NCBI GenBank assembly: GCA_964626905.1
Contig: CAZVHA010000010.1
Coordinates: 1 to 21,304, forward strand
Source of the DNA: REEB52 sp964626905
GTDB taxonomy: Bacteria; Chlamydiota; Chlamydiia; Chlamydiales; SM23-39
DNA: 21,304 nucleotides
Direction: 5' to 3'
The translations under genes were made by a program, and so were the position numbers. Of the stretch, positions 14,523-21,304 are shown in pieces; within the stretch, counting starts at the first letter, position 1, and every line of letters begins with the position of its first letter. The notes below the pieces were generated by a model, which was not told the origin of the DNA, did no database searches, and saw only the letters and a program-made list of their open reading frames with translations.

Positions 14523-17203
14523 TCGGCCCAGCTTTTGCCCACGGCCATGTGCACTTCAATGGGCACACTTAAGGTTAAAACGGTTTCCATCTTCTCTTTG
14601 ACAATCTTTTCAAAAATGGGAATCTCCTCATCGGGGATCTCAAAGATGAGCTCATCGTGAATTTGCAAAATCATTTTCCCCTTGAGATTGCTTTCCCGAA
14701 TGACTCGGTCAATTGCAATCATGGCCAGTTTGATCAAGTCGGCCGCCGTTCCTTGGAGGGGAGTATTGACTGCGAGTCTTTCTGCTGCAAAGCGGATCGA
14801 TGGATTTTTGTTGTGGATTTCTGGAATGGGCCTTTGTCTTCCGATCAACGTCTCGGAAAAACCTCTCTTGCGCACTTTTTCTTTCGACTCTTCCAAATAC
14901 CTCGCAACACCCGGATATCTCGCAAAATAGGTATTGATGAAATGGGCCGCCTCTTTTTGTAAAATGCCGAGCTGTTTTGATAGGCCAAACGGGGTCTGCC
15001 CGTAGACGATGCCAAAATTGACCGTTTTAGCCACTTTTCTCATTTCGGGAGTGACCTGGTTTTCCGTCACGCCATAGACGAGAGAAGCAGTATATGCGTG
15101 AATGTCCCTTCCCGATAAAAAAGCGTTCGTCAATTCCCGATCTTTGCTGAAGTGGGCGAGAAGCCTCAGCTCAATTTGCGAATAGTCGGCGCCTAAAAAA
15201 CTAAACCCATTTTTCGGTTTAAAACAGGCCCGGATTTCTGAATGGATGGGGATGTTTTGTAGATTGGGGTTTTGACTCGAAAGGCGCCCCGTGGCCGCGA
15301 CCGATTGGTTGAAAGTGCAGTGGATGCGCCCTGTAATTGGGTTCACCATAGGAGGGAGAGCTTCGACATAAGTCGAGCGGAGTTTTTCGAGTGTCCGATA
15401 GGCGAGAATCTCTTTTGCGATCAGATGATCTTCGGCCAACCCTTCCAAAACATCGGCACTCGTCGATCTCGTGCCCGCTTTAAGTCCCATTTTTTCATAA
15501 AGAACAACGCCCATCTGCTTTGGAGAATTGAGGTTGAACTCTTCTCCTGCGTGGCGAAAAATATTCGATTTGACTTGCTCGAGCTCTTTCGTCAAATGGA
15601 TTCCTACTTTGCGTAGGAAACCAACATCGAGATAAATTCCGCTCCTTTCCATCTCTGCTAAAATGGGCAAAAGGGGCAGCTCAATGTCTTGCAAAATGGC
15701 TCCTAGTTTGCCTTTGCGCTCTTTCAACTCCCCTTCAAAGAGCTTTTTCAGCCGAGTGGTGTAATCGATGTCTTCACAGCAATACTCTTTGACGTGTTCA
15801 ATTGGAACAGCGCTCATCGAAATCTCTTTTTTCCCCTTTCCAATTAGGCTTTCGAGCGCAATTTTTACGTGGGAAAATTTTTCCAGCGTCAAATCGTCGA
15901 GATTGTGCCGCCGTTTTTGCGGCTCCAGCAAATAGGAGGCGATGAGCGTGTCAAAGCCGATATTTTTGATTTGGATGCCGTGGTTTTGAAGAATGTGATA
16001 GTCGTACTTGAAATTGTGGCCAAAAAAAGAGCAACTCGCCTCCGAAAAAAACGACTTGAGAAGTTCCAAAACCTTCTTTTTCCCGAGTTTGCCATTCAAA
16101 GGAACATACCATGCAGTACCCGGAGCTATCGCAAATCCAATCCCCACCATGTTTGCAAGAAAAGGGGAAAGATCAGTCGTCTCTGTGTCGATGCCAACCT
16201 CCTTTTCTTTGGCGAGAAGGTTCAGTAGCTCAGTCAAATCTCTTTCAGAATCAACGAGATGATAGGTGTGTGCATGCAAATGTAAAGCGGCTTTACATTG
16301 ATTATCCGGCGCCTCCGAGGGCGGCTCTTTTGGTGGTGCTATTTTGGGCTCTGCAAGCTCTTTGATCAAACTGTTGAAGCGCATCGATTGAAAAAACGCG
16401 ATCAAAGGGGGCTGATCCATTTTCTTGATGCGATAAAATTCCTCATCCAAAGGGATTTCCACACTCGTGTGTAGGGTGGCCAGCTCTCGACTCATCAGAG
16501 CCTCTTGTTGCTGTGTTCGGAGCACCTGCTGTTTTTTATCCCCTTTCACTTTTTCGGGATGGGCCAATAAATAATCGAGACTTCCAAACTCTTGCAAAAG
16601 CGCAGCGGCTGTTTTTGGGCCAAACCCGCTCAGACCTGGGATATTGTCTGAGGCGTCGCCCATAATTGAGAGGAGATCGAGCATTTGATCGGGCCTTACG
16701 CCGTAGAGCTCTTCTACTTTTTTCGCATCGATGAGAAGATTATTCTTATGCAGGTGGATGATCTGAATTTGATCATCTACGAGCTGCATTAGATCTTTAT
16801 CGCTGGAGCAAAGAAAAACATGTGCCCCCTTTTTCTTTGCCCAAAGTGCAACTGTTGCCATGGTGTCATCTGCTTCAACCCCTTCGACACAAATAGAGGC
16901 AATTCCTGCGAGTTTGCAATACTCGTAGGCCCAATCAAATTGGGGGAAAAGATCTTCGGGGGCTCCTTTGCGGTGCATTTTGTATTCAGCGTAGACCGCT
17001 TGGCGCGATTTTTTGTTATCGGGGCCATCGAAAACACAGACCAGATGACTGGGAGAAAAATCGCGAATGAGCTTTTGCACCGAGCGGATGAAGCCAAAAA
17101 GGGCGCCTGTTGAGCGCCCTTGGTCGTTGACCATCGGCCCAATTGCATAGTAGGAGCGAAAAAGGTAGTTGACAGCGTCTAAAATATAGATCTTTTCCAT
17201 CAT
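14516..17203 (-). CDS. polA: DNA polymerase I with intact proofreading domain
   Basis: Fills gaps and removes RNA primers during replication and repair. In 895-residue numbering the 5'-nuclease domain covers about 1-290 (ILDAVNYLFRSYY; ADDTMAT; GDASDNIPG). The 3'-5' exonuclease domain (about 310-500) keeps its metal ligands D339 and E341 in IDTETT and the late motif YCCED, so proofreading should work. The polymerase domain has motif A ADYSQIELR (D673), motif B RKVAKTVNFGIVYG (722-735) and motif C QIHDELIF (D850). An earlier in-frame ATG at 17332 lies inside sppA and would add 43 unrelated residues. The start at ATG 17203 (or the adjacent ATG 17200), four bases after the sppA stop, fits the family. 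Confidence 0.96.
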   Translation of the reverse strand: MMEKIYILDAVNYLFRSYYAIGPMVNDQGRSTGALFGFIRSVQKLIRDFSPSHLVCVFDGPDNKKSRQAVYAEYKMHRKGAPEDLFPQFDWAYEYCKLAGIASICVEGVEADDTMATVALWAKKKGAHVFLCSSDKDLMQLVDDQIQIIHLHKNNLLIDAKKVEELYGVRPDQMLDLLSIMGDASDNIPGLSGFGPKTAAALLQEFGSLDYLLAHPEKVKGDKKQQVLRTQQQEALMSRELATLHTSVEIPLDEEFYRIKKMDQPPLIAFFQSMRFNSLIKELAEPKIAPPKEPPSEAPDNQCKAALHLHAHTYHLVDSERDLTELLNLLAKEKEVGIDTETTDLSPFLANMVGIGFAIAPGTAWYVPLNGKLGKKKVLELLKSFFSEASCSFFGHNFKYDYHILQNHGIQIKNIGFDTLIASYLLEPQKRRHNLDDLTLEKFSHVKIALESLIGKGKKEISMSAVPIEHVKEYCCEDIDYTTRLKKLFEGELKERKGKLGAILQDIELPLLPILAEMERSGIYLDVGFLRKVGIHLTKELEQVKSNIFRHAGEEFNLNSPKQMGVVLYEKMGLKAGTRSTSADVLEGLAEDHLIAKEILAYRTLEKLRSTYVEALPPMVNPITGRIHCTFNQSVAATGRLSSQNPNLQNIPIHSEIRACFKPKNGFSFLGADYSQIELRLLAHFSKDRELTNAFLSGRDIHAYTASLVYGVTENQVTPEMRKVAKTVNFGIVYGQTPFGLSKQLGILQKEAAHFINTYFARYPGVARYLEESKEKVRKRGFSETLIGRQRPIPEIHNKNPSIRFAAERLAVNTPLQGTAADLIKLAMIAIDRVIRESNLKGKMILQIHDELIFEIPDEEIPIFEKIVKEKMETVLTLSVPIEVHMAVGKSWAEC

Positions 17204-17207
17204 CTCA

Positions 17208-18251
17208 CTATTCAAATCGATACAGATAGGCGATTTGATCTTTGATTGGGGGTGCTCCTGTATCGAGAGTGTGTTCAATCCTCCCTGTGAAAAGGGGAGA
17301 TTGTGAATTGAATAGGCTTGTGAGCCACTCATTTTTTTGTTCGAGTGCTACGACTTGATAGGTTGCAGCAGGGTCGATGCCCGCAGCGCCGAGAAGCGCC
17401 ATCAAAGTGGCATCTCGACTTGTATTGGCAACATCGACATAGCCGTATTGTTGAGCTGTGATTGGATCGAACACTTTTGCCCCGTATTCGCCGATCAATT
17501 TCTCTTTGTCGAGTCTCTCTCTTGCTGAGGTGACAATTTCGACAAAGTGTTGATAAAAATAGGCAGTTACCGCTTTGAGCGATCCATCTTCATCTGGCTT
17601 CCAAGGGCGAAAGGGGCTCATCATATCCTTATCCAATCCTTGCGTGATTGTTTTTGAGAGGATTCCCACTTTGCCCATCACCTCAGTGACGTTGAAAAAG
17701 GGGCCGATAATCACCCCGACAGAGCCGATAATGCTCGCAGGTCCAGCATACATTTGGTCGGCAGAACTGCTGATATACATCCCACCGGAAGCGCAAAGGC
17801 CATCGACAAAGGCGAAAATGGGCACTTTGTAACGCTCTTTATACTGGTTCAACATCCGGTAAATATTATCGGAATCGACAACCGTTCCCCCGGGGGTATT
17901 CATGTAGAGCAAAATCCCTTTCACCCGGTCATTCTGAAATGTCCCCGTCCTCGAATCGAGTAAAACATTCTCAATGGCGTGGGTATTGACCCCTTTGGGA
18001 TCGCCGATCACCCCATCGATATTGATTTGGAGGATGACAGGGCAGCTGGTCGATGTGGCCCGGTTCCCATCTGCATCGGGGAGGTACTTTACCTTAGTTT
18101 TGGCATCTGTAGGAGATGCGTCGGTATCTGCAATAGAATTGTAGATCAAAGACATTGCCATGAATGCAAGAAAAATTCCGCAGACTCCAAAAAACATTTT
18201 CGAAAAAGTTCGCAGTGTGGAAACAAAGATCGATTCGCGTTGGACTTCCAT
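17208..18251 (-). CDS. sppA: Signal peptide peptidase SppA/SohB-like serine protease (S49)
   Basis: Membrane-anchored protease of family S49, thought to degrade left-over signal peptides and other envelope peptides. A single membrane segment (about 19-38) precedes the protease domain. Catalytic Ser155 sits in CASGGMY, and Lys208 in GLDKDMMSPF sits 53 residues later, the spacing of the Ser-Lys pair in the short, single-domain forms. Oxyanion-region sequence NTPGGTV (118-124) is present. The 347 residues fit the short SppA/SohB class. GAGAGG lies 9 bases before the ATG. sohB next to polA is the order recalled from Chlamydia. polA begins four bases past this gene's stop. Confidence 0.93.
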   Translation of the reverse strand: MEVQRESIFVSTLRTFSKMFFGVCGIFLAFMAMSLIYNSIADTDASPTDAKTKVKYLPDADGNRATSTSCPVILQINIDGVIGDPKGVNTHAIENVLLDSRTGTFQNDRVKGILLYMNTPGGTVVDSDNIYRMLNQYKERYKVPIFAFVDGLCASGGMYISSSADQMYAGPASIIGSVGVIIGPFFNVTEVMGKVGILSKTITQGLDKDMMSPFRPWKPDEDGSLKAVTAYFYQHFVEIVTSARERLDKEKLIGEYGAKVFDPITAQQYGYVDVANTSRDATLMALLGAAGIDPAATYQVVALEQKNEWLTSLFNSQSPLFTGRIEHTLDTGAPPIKDQIAYLYRFE

Positions 18252-18311
18252 GTAAAATAACCTCTCAATTGCTTTAATAACAGAATAGCTGAAAGAAGGG
18301 TAAAGGGGAAG

Positions 18312-18957
18312 TCAGATTGGTTCTTTGAGCCGCCAAAAATTATGTTTACTCTCAATGACGAGTCCCATTTCTTTGGCAAAGCGCTTGATGGCCACCTGAA
18401 CCGTCTCCCAGGTCCAATCGTCCCCGCAGAGAATCCCATGACCTTTCACATAGGGAAACCAAAGGGTCAAATCCCGATAGACACCTTCTGTCGAGTGGTC
18501 TGCATCGATATAAACCATATCGGGTTTTACATCGGATAAAAATTGAGCCGCCTCGGCACTTGCCATGCGGATTGGGATCACTCTATCGGTCAATTTTTTA
18601 TGGATAATATTGGACAAAAATTGTTCATAAAGATGATCTAATCCCTCATGGTAATTTGCTTCTCCAACTTGGTGTTCAGAAGAGCCAAGCCAATGATCGA
18701 CTGCGTAGACTTTCCCACCCTCTTGAACTCTCCGGGCAATATGCCGAGTCGAGCGCCCTAACCAAGATCCCACTTCAATCACCACCTTCACCTTCTCCTC
18801 GCGCATCATAGTCCTAATTTGATTGTGGTTATAAAACCACCCACTCGGATCGTAAGGGAGTACTTTCTTCAATTGGTTATTAAGGGGCTGGGAGATGAGC
18901 AGTACTTGAACACGCGGCGAGAAAAACAAGGGCAAAAAAGTAGGGGAGACGAAACAT
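18312..18957 (-). CDS. Class I SAM-dependent methyltransferase, apparently a frameshifted lipoprotein
   Basis: The methyltransferase part reads in one frame up to 18312: motif I VIEVGSWLGRSTRHIA, the acidic strand-2 end VYAVDHW, VYIDADHSTEGVYRDL and ILCGDDW, as in the Methyltransf_24 group. Its frame has no well-placed start upstream; the nearest is TTG at 19007 without a ribosome site. In the next frame, an ATG at 18957 with AAGG before it opens a classic lipoprotein signal, MFRLPYFFALVFLAAC, which stops at 18880. Dropping one C from CCCC at 18884-18887 joins the two into a protein of about 214 residues. So the gene is either broken by one inserted base, a sequencing error, or read by +1 frameshifting. 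The substrate is unknown, and a methyltransferase outside the cytoplasm would be unusual. Confidence 0.7.
18880..18957 (-). other. Lipoprotein signal-peptide frame (25 codons) before the frameshift
   Basis: The frame starts at ATG 18957 with AAGG 7 bases upstream. It encodes a charged start, a hydrophobic run and the lipobox LAAC followed by SSTAHLPAP, then meets TAA. The methyltransferase frame begins at the same place one base over. Confidence 0.65.
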
Positions 18958-19007
18958 AAAACGACCTTTTTGGGTCCATTTTCCCCAAAATAAAGTATTG
19001 ATTGCAA

Positions 19008-19354
19008 GGCTTACTAAAAAGTGGAACCCTCCGAATAATAAATTTTTGACATTCTTGAGACCGTTGCGTAAAACATCTGCGTCCGTCTGATCCACAATCT
19101 TCGCTAGTTTTTTTAACCACCGAGAGCACCGAGATCACAGAGGCCGCGAAACGCGGCATAAAAAACGGAAAAATTTGCATCTTTGCCCCGCTTCGAGGCC
19201 TCTGTTTTACGTGATTTATACCGAGAGGGATTCAAAAATTTGAAAAGCCCACCTCAACTCCGAAGAACCCAGAAACCCAATCCTTCGGGGTTCTACGATT
19301 TGAAAGAGATTTCTTTATTTGATCCTAACAAATGACTGACGTATCATTGTATCT
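19008..19354. other. Intergenic stretch with a second copy of the CCACCGAG repeat family and inverted repeats
   Basis: The segment 19113-19143 carries AACCACCGAGAGCACCGAG and continues as GATCACAGAGG, a diverged copy of the family seen at 309-466. ACAGAGGCC (19137-19145) is repeated in inverse at 19197-19205, and a tight GCCGCG-AAA-CGCGGC hairpin sits at 19143-19157. In the lipoprotein frame of the downstream methyltransferase the reading stays open back to the repeat edge (about 19110) and includes a hydrophobic run. That could be the remnant of a gene end cut by the repeat, but this is weak. No other gene is seen. Confidence 0.6.
19319..19347 (+). promoter_or_regulatory. Candidate promoter for the RNNNPGN-domain gene, implying a leaderless start
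   Basis: TTGATC (19319-19324) and TATCAT (19342-19347) are 17 bases apart. The ATG lies 8 bases after the -10 box, where transcription would start, and no ribosome site is present. Confidence 0.45.
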
Positions 19355-20125
19355 ATGAAATTCAAAAAATTTATCAGAGCTGAAGAAGGGGAAGAGAAGA
19401 ATTCCGTCGTCTATTATGATGGGGACGGCAATAAGCTTATCCGCTATTGGAAAAGATACCTGGATGAGCCAGACGATAAAGTCAGTACGAGATCATGGCG
19501 AAACAACAATCCAGGCAACCTCAGAATAGGTCCCTTCGCAAGAAGAAATGGATCCATTGGAGAGGCTGGGCTGCCACCAGGATCTAAACCTTCTGATCTA
19601 AAATTTGCTGTCTTCCCAGATTACGAAACTGGAAGGAAGGCGCAAGCAAAACGCCTGAAAGAAGGAGATCTTTATATTGACTTGACGTTGGAAGATCTTC
19701 CCAAAAGGTACGTTGGGGTAAAGCTTAAAGATCCCGATACAAAGGAAGTGATCGATTATAGAAATGCCATCCGAAAATTCACTAAATTCGACATGAAAAG
19801 GACTGTCCGATCTCTCAATGACACAGAATATGAACAGCTCCTTGATGCCATGAAAAGATACGAGGGATGGCGAGACGGCCGTGAAGAACCGATTTTTGTC
19901 AAAAAAATCCTCAGTGTTCATGTGAATAGTAAGCGCGTGATCTCTGAATTTTTAGTGGGCGATGACTGGGAACAACAGTGGATCTCTAAAATATCAGCTA
20001 TCTCTCTTGCGGAAGCAGGCAGATTACATGCGGTTGTAGTGCATACAAAAACGGGCGTTTATCTACGCCCCGAGTATCATAGCACTCCTTTCAAACAACT
20101 CATCGTCCCCTCCACTGTCGCTTAG
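19355..20125 (+). CDS. RNNNPGN-domain protein, phage structural P5 / muralytic-like
   Basis: The 256-residue protein has, at about 46-175, the pattern RNNNPGNLR, then FAVFPDYETGRKA, then LTLEDLPKRY and a late MKRYEGW. This spacing is known from phage-linked proteins annotated as structural protein P5 and related lysozyme-like proteins; enzymatic activity for this branch is not established to my knowledge. The C-terminal 80 residues are not recognised. No signal peptide or membrane segment is seen, so export would need another route. A possible promoter directly abuts the ATG and there is no ribosome site. It is followed on the same strand by the DUF3298-like gene. Phage origin or a cell-wall or host-targeting role are both possible. 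Confidence 0.65.
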   Translation: MKFKKFIRAEEGEEKNSVVYYDGDGNKLIRYWKRYLDEPDDKVSTRSWRNNNPGNLRIGPFARRNGSIGEAGLPPGSKPSDLKFAVFPDYETGRKAQAKRLKEGDLYIDLTLEDLPKRYVGVKLKDPDTKEVIDYRNAIRKFTKFDMKRTVRSLNDTEYEQLLDAMKRYEGWRDGREEPIFVKKILSVHVNSKRVISEFLVGDDWEQQWISKISAISLAEAGRLHAVVVHTKTGVYLRPEYHSTPFKQLIVPSTVA

Positions 20126-20169
20126 ATTTTTCTTGAAAGAGCTCTCCATTTTACTTACCATCTCTTCCC

Positions 20170-20901
20170 ATGTATAGCTTCTTAGCACAAGCTTTCACTA
20201 TTCTGCTTCCCTTTGGGACTGGAAATTCCCTCCATTCAATTGACTGCAAATCAGAACTCTTCAAGACGGCTTTTGATACGAATGTCCATGTTGAGGCAAG
20301 CGTGTCATATCCACGTGTGCCAGAAACCACCCCTCTTGCGCGCTATGTGAATGAAGCTGTAAGCAAAGAAGCCCACGAATTGCACGATGCCTTTGTGCAA
20401 GAGATGAGCGCACCGCAGGAGGAGCTTTGGGAAGAAGATGGAGATGAACGAACGTTGCGTTATGATTTAAGCTTAGTTCATTCGGATCCTGACTTGATAA
20501 GCTTTTATGGAAGCAAATATCAATACCGTGGCGGCATTCACGGGTCTGTGCGATACATAACAAAAACATTCTGCCAGCAAGATGGTACAATTCACGAACT
20601 GTCCTTGGATGATCTTTTCCTACCTGGATCTCGAGAATGGCTTTTCCAATATTGCGAAGGCTATTTTAAATCAAATCGATGTGGGTACTATGATGACGAT
20701 GACCATTCCTGGGTGGGATTCAATCCTAAAGATTTAGATGCTTTTCTTCTGACTGAAAAAGGCCTTCTTCTCCTTTTTCAGAACTATGTTGTGAGTGGAT
20801 ACGATGACTATCCAATGACCTTGCTTATCCCCTATACCAAACTCGCTTCTATCGCAAATCCTGTTAATCCCATATACTTTCTATGCGGGCAGAAAAAATG
20901 A
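20170..20901 (+). CDS. DUF3298-like (RsiV/PdaC C-terminal type) probably exported protein
   Basis: The C-terminal half has the signature of the DUF3298 fold: YQYRGGIHGSVRYITKTF, then GTIHELSLDDLF, then LTEKGLLLLFQNYVVSGYDD and LLIPYTKLASI. In RsiV this fold binds lysozyme, and in PdaC a related region accompanies a deacetylase; here it stands alone. The first 20 residues (MYSFLAQAFTILLPFGTG) are hydrophobic and could be a signal peptide or short anchor. No in-frame start exists further upstream before a stop, and no good ribosome site precedes the ATG. It lies 44 bp after the RNNNPGN gene on the same strand. A cell-wall-related role is inference from the family and neighbour. Confidence 0.65.
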   Translation: MYSFLAQAFTILLPFGTGNSLHSIDCKSELFKTAFDTNVHVEASVSYPRVPETTPLARYVNEAVSKEAHELHDAFVQEMSAPQEELWEEDGDERTLRYDLSLVHSDPDLISFYGSKYQYRGGIHGSVRYITKTFCQQDGTIHELSLDDLFLPGSREWLFQYCEGYFKSNRCGYYDDDDHSWVGFNPKDLDAFLLTEKGLLLLFQNYVVSGYDDYPMTLLIPYTKLASIANPVNPIYFLCGQKK

Positions 20902-21021
20902 ACTCTCAACTTACTCATAACCAATCACAAAGTATCGAGATCTTGTTAGATCATATACCGCTCGTGATTCAAGAATCGGTTCTGCCGACGTCGGACAGCC
21001 ACTGAATTTGAATCAGGAGCG

Positions 21022-21192
21022 CTATACATCCCATACGCAAGGGTCCTGTCTTTTCTGGGTACGTTTTTCCAGCTTCTGGAATAAATCCGTTGGATCTTGA
21101 CACGCCAACTCTTCCACGCTCCGAATTTGCAGAAGGCGCAAATCTTCAAGAGTCGCCTTTCCTACATTTCTTAAATCACTCAATTTTTTCAT
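21022..21192 (-). CDS. Shortened Cdd1-like helix-hairpin-helix protein
   Basis: The 56-residue product reads MKKLSDLRNVGKATLEDLR, continues with LLQIRSVEELACQDPTDLF and ends QDPCVWDV. The NVGKATLEDL helix-hairpin-helix and the DPCVxDV end match the Cdd1 (pathogenicity locus) family, whose members are near 90 residues. A TAG falls exactly where the family continues for about 30 more residues, and neither other frame downstream gives an obvious match. So it is a truncated gene or a naturally short form. The ribosome site is poor (a G-run about 14 bases upstream). Function of the family is unclear; nucleic-acid binding is inferred from the hairpin motif. Confidence 0.6.
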   Translation of the reverse strand: MKKLSDLRNVGKATLEDLRLLQIRSVEELACQDPTDLFQKLEKRTQKRQDPCVWDV

Positions 21193-21244
21193 TCAGTTGT
21201 CTGAATCCCCCACATAAAAGGAAACTGAGTAGCGCGATATTCTC

Positions 21245-21304
21245 ATTCCTATTCCGCCTTATTCCGCCTTATTCCGCCTTATTCCGCCTTATTCCGCCTT
21301 ATTC
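21245..21304. repeat. 10-bp tandem repeat (ATTCCGCCTT), at least five copies, runs off the window
   Basis: Five perfect ATTCCGCCTT units fill 21251-21300, a sixth begins at 21301, and a degenerate half-unit precedes them at 21245-21250. The period is not a multiple of three and each unit brings a stop codon on the reverse strand, so it is not coding. There are no spacers, so it is not a CRISPR. Such arrays change copy number easily. The right end is outside the window. Confidence 0.95.

Noticed and set aside
17204..17332. Longer polA starting at ATG 17332 (938 residues)
   Set aside because: The extra 43 residues lie inside the 3' part of sppA and do not resemble polymerase; the family N terminus begins at MMEKIYILDA.
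19143..19157. GCCGCG-AAA-CGCGGC hairpin considered as a terminator
   Set aside because: No T-run follows on either strand, and it lies inside the repeat-derived stretch.
20946..21149. 67-codon open frame overlapping the Cdd1-like gene
   Set aside because: It runs in another frame of the same DNA and shows no family pattern; the helix-hairpin-helix frame is the convincing one.
21245..21304. Tandem array considered as a CRISPR
   Set aside because: Units are 10 bp with no spacers and no cas genes nearby.

Overview
The window reads as a chromosomal segment of a member of the Chlamydiota, most likely an environmental (Parachlamydiales-like) lineage rather than Chlamydia itself. The basis is gene content and order recalled from Chlamydia genomes: one block carries sppA/sohB, polA, coaE and rho, and another carries dnaB, mnmG and lplA. 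These blocks are near neighbours in Chlamydia, but here they are separated by lineage-specific genes and their relative arrangement appears changed. Base composition is moderate in the housekeeping genes and visibly more AT-rich in the 801-residue gene at 7355-9760.

Layout. 1-496 is gene-free. It holds two copies of a 21-bp repeat that look like the end of an insertion sequence, a stretch of nested hairpins, and a perfect 34-bp inverted repeat of the CCACCGAGGACACCGA type. 497-5937 lies on the minus strand: dnaB, then a 29-codon gene for a bS22/AURKAIP1-COX24-type ribosomal protein with its own promoter and terminator, then an mnmG operon. That operon carries mnmG, a degenerate receiver-GGDEF protein, a small exported protein, and lplA, which seems to start at ATT. 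6012-7097 (+) is an NAD-dependent epimerase whose 3' end overlaps tRNA-Ser(GCU) on the other strand. 7355-9760 (+) is a large uncharacterised protein that appears to join a transglutaminase-like pseudoenzyme region to a methyltransferase-like Rossmann region.

9747-18957 is again minus strand. A methyltransferase gene, apparently split by a +1 frameshift just after its lipoprotein signal, lies upstream of sppA. sppA, polA and coaE are tightly packed. rho follows, with its own promoter and a leader of about 120 nt, and then an anchored protein with a winged-helix-like segment and a P1B metal ATPase of TPCP type. 19355-20901 (+) holds an RNNNPGN-domain protein, possibly translated from a leaderless message, and a DUF3298-like protein. 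The right edge has a shortened Cdd1-like helix-hairpin-helix gene and a 10-bp tandem repeat that runs off the window.

The core genes serve replication and repair (DnaB, PolA), transcription termination (Rho), tRNA modification (MnmG), CoA and lipoate metabolism (CoaE, LplA) and envelope proteolysis (SppA). The less ordinary content is the 801-residue two-part protein, the degenerate signalling protein in the mnmG operon, the frameshifted lipoprotein methyltransferase, the TPCP-type ATPase with its partner, and the repeat families at both edges. I see no complete mobile element, CRISPR array or rRNA. All functional assignments rest on reading motifs by eye, without database searches.
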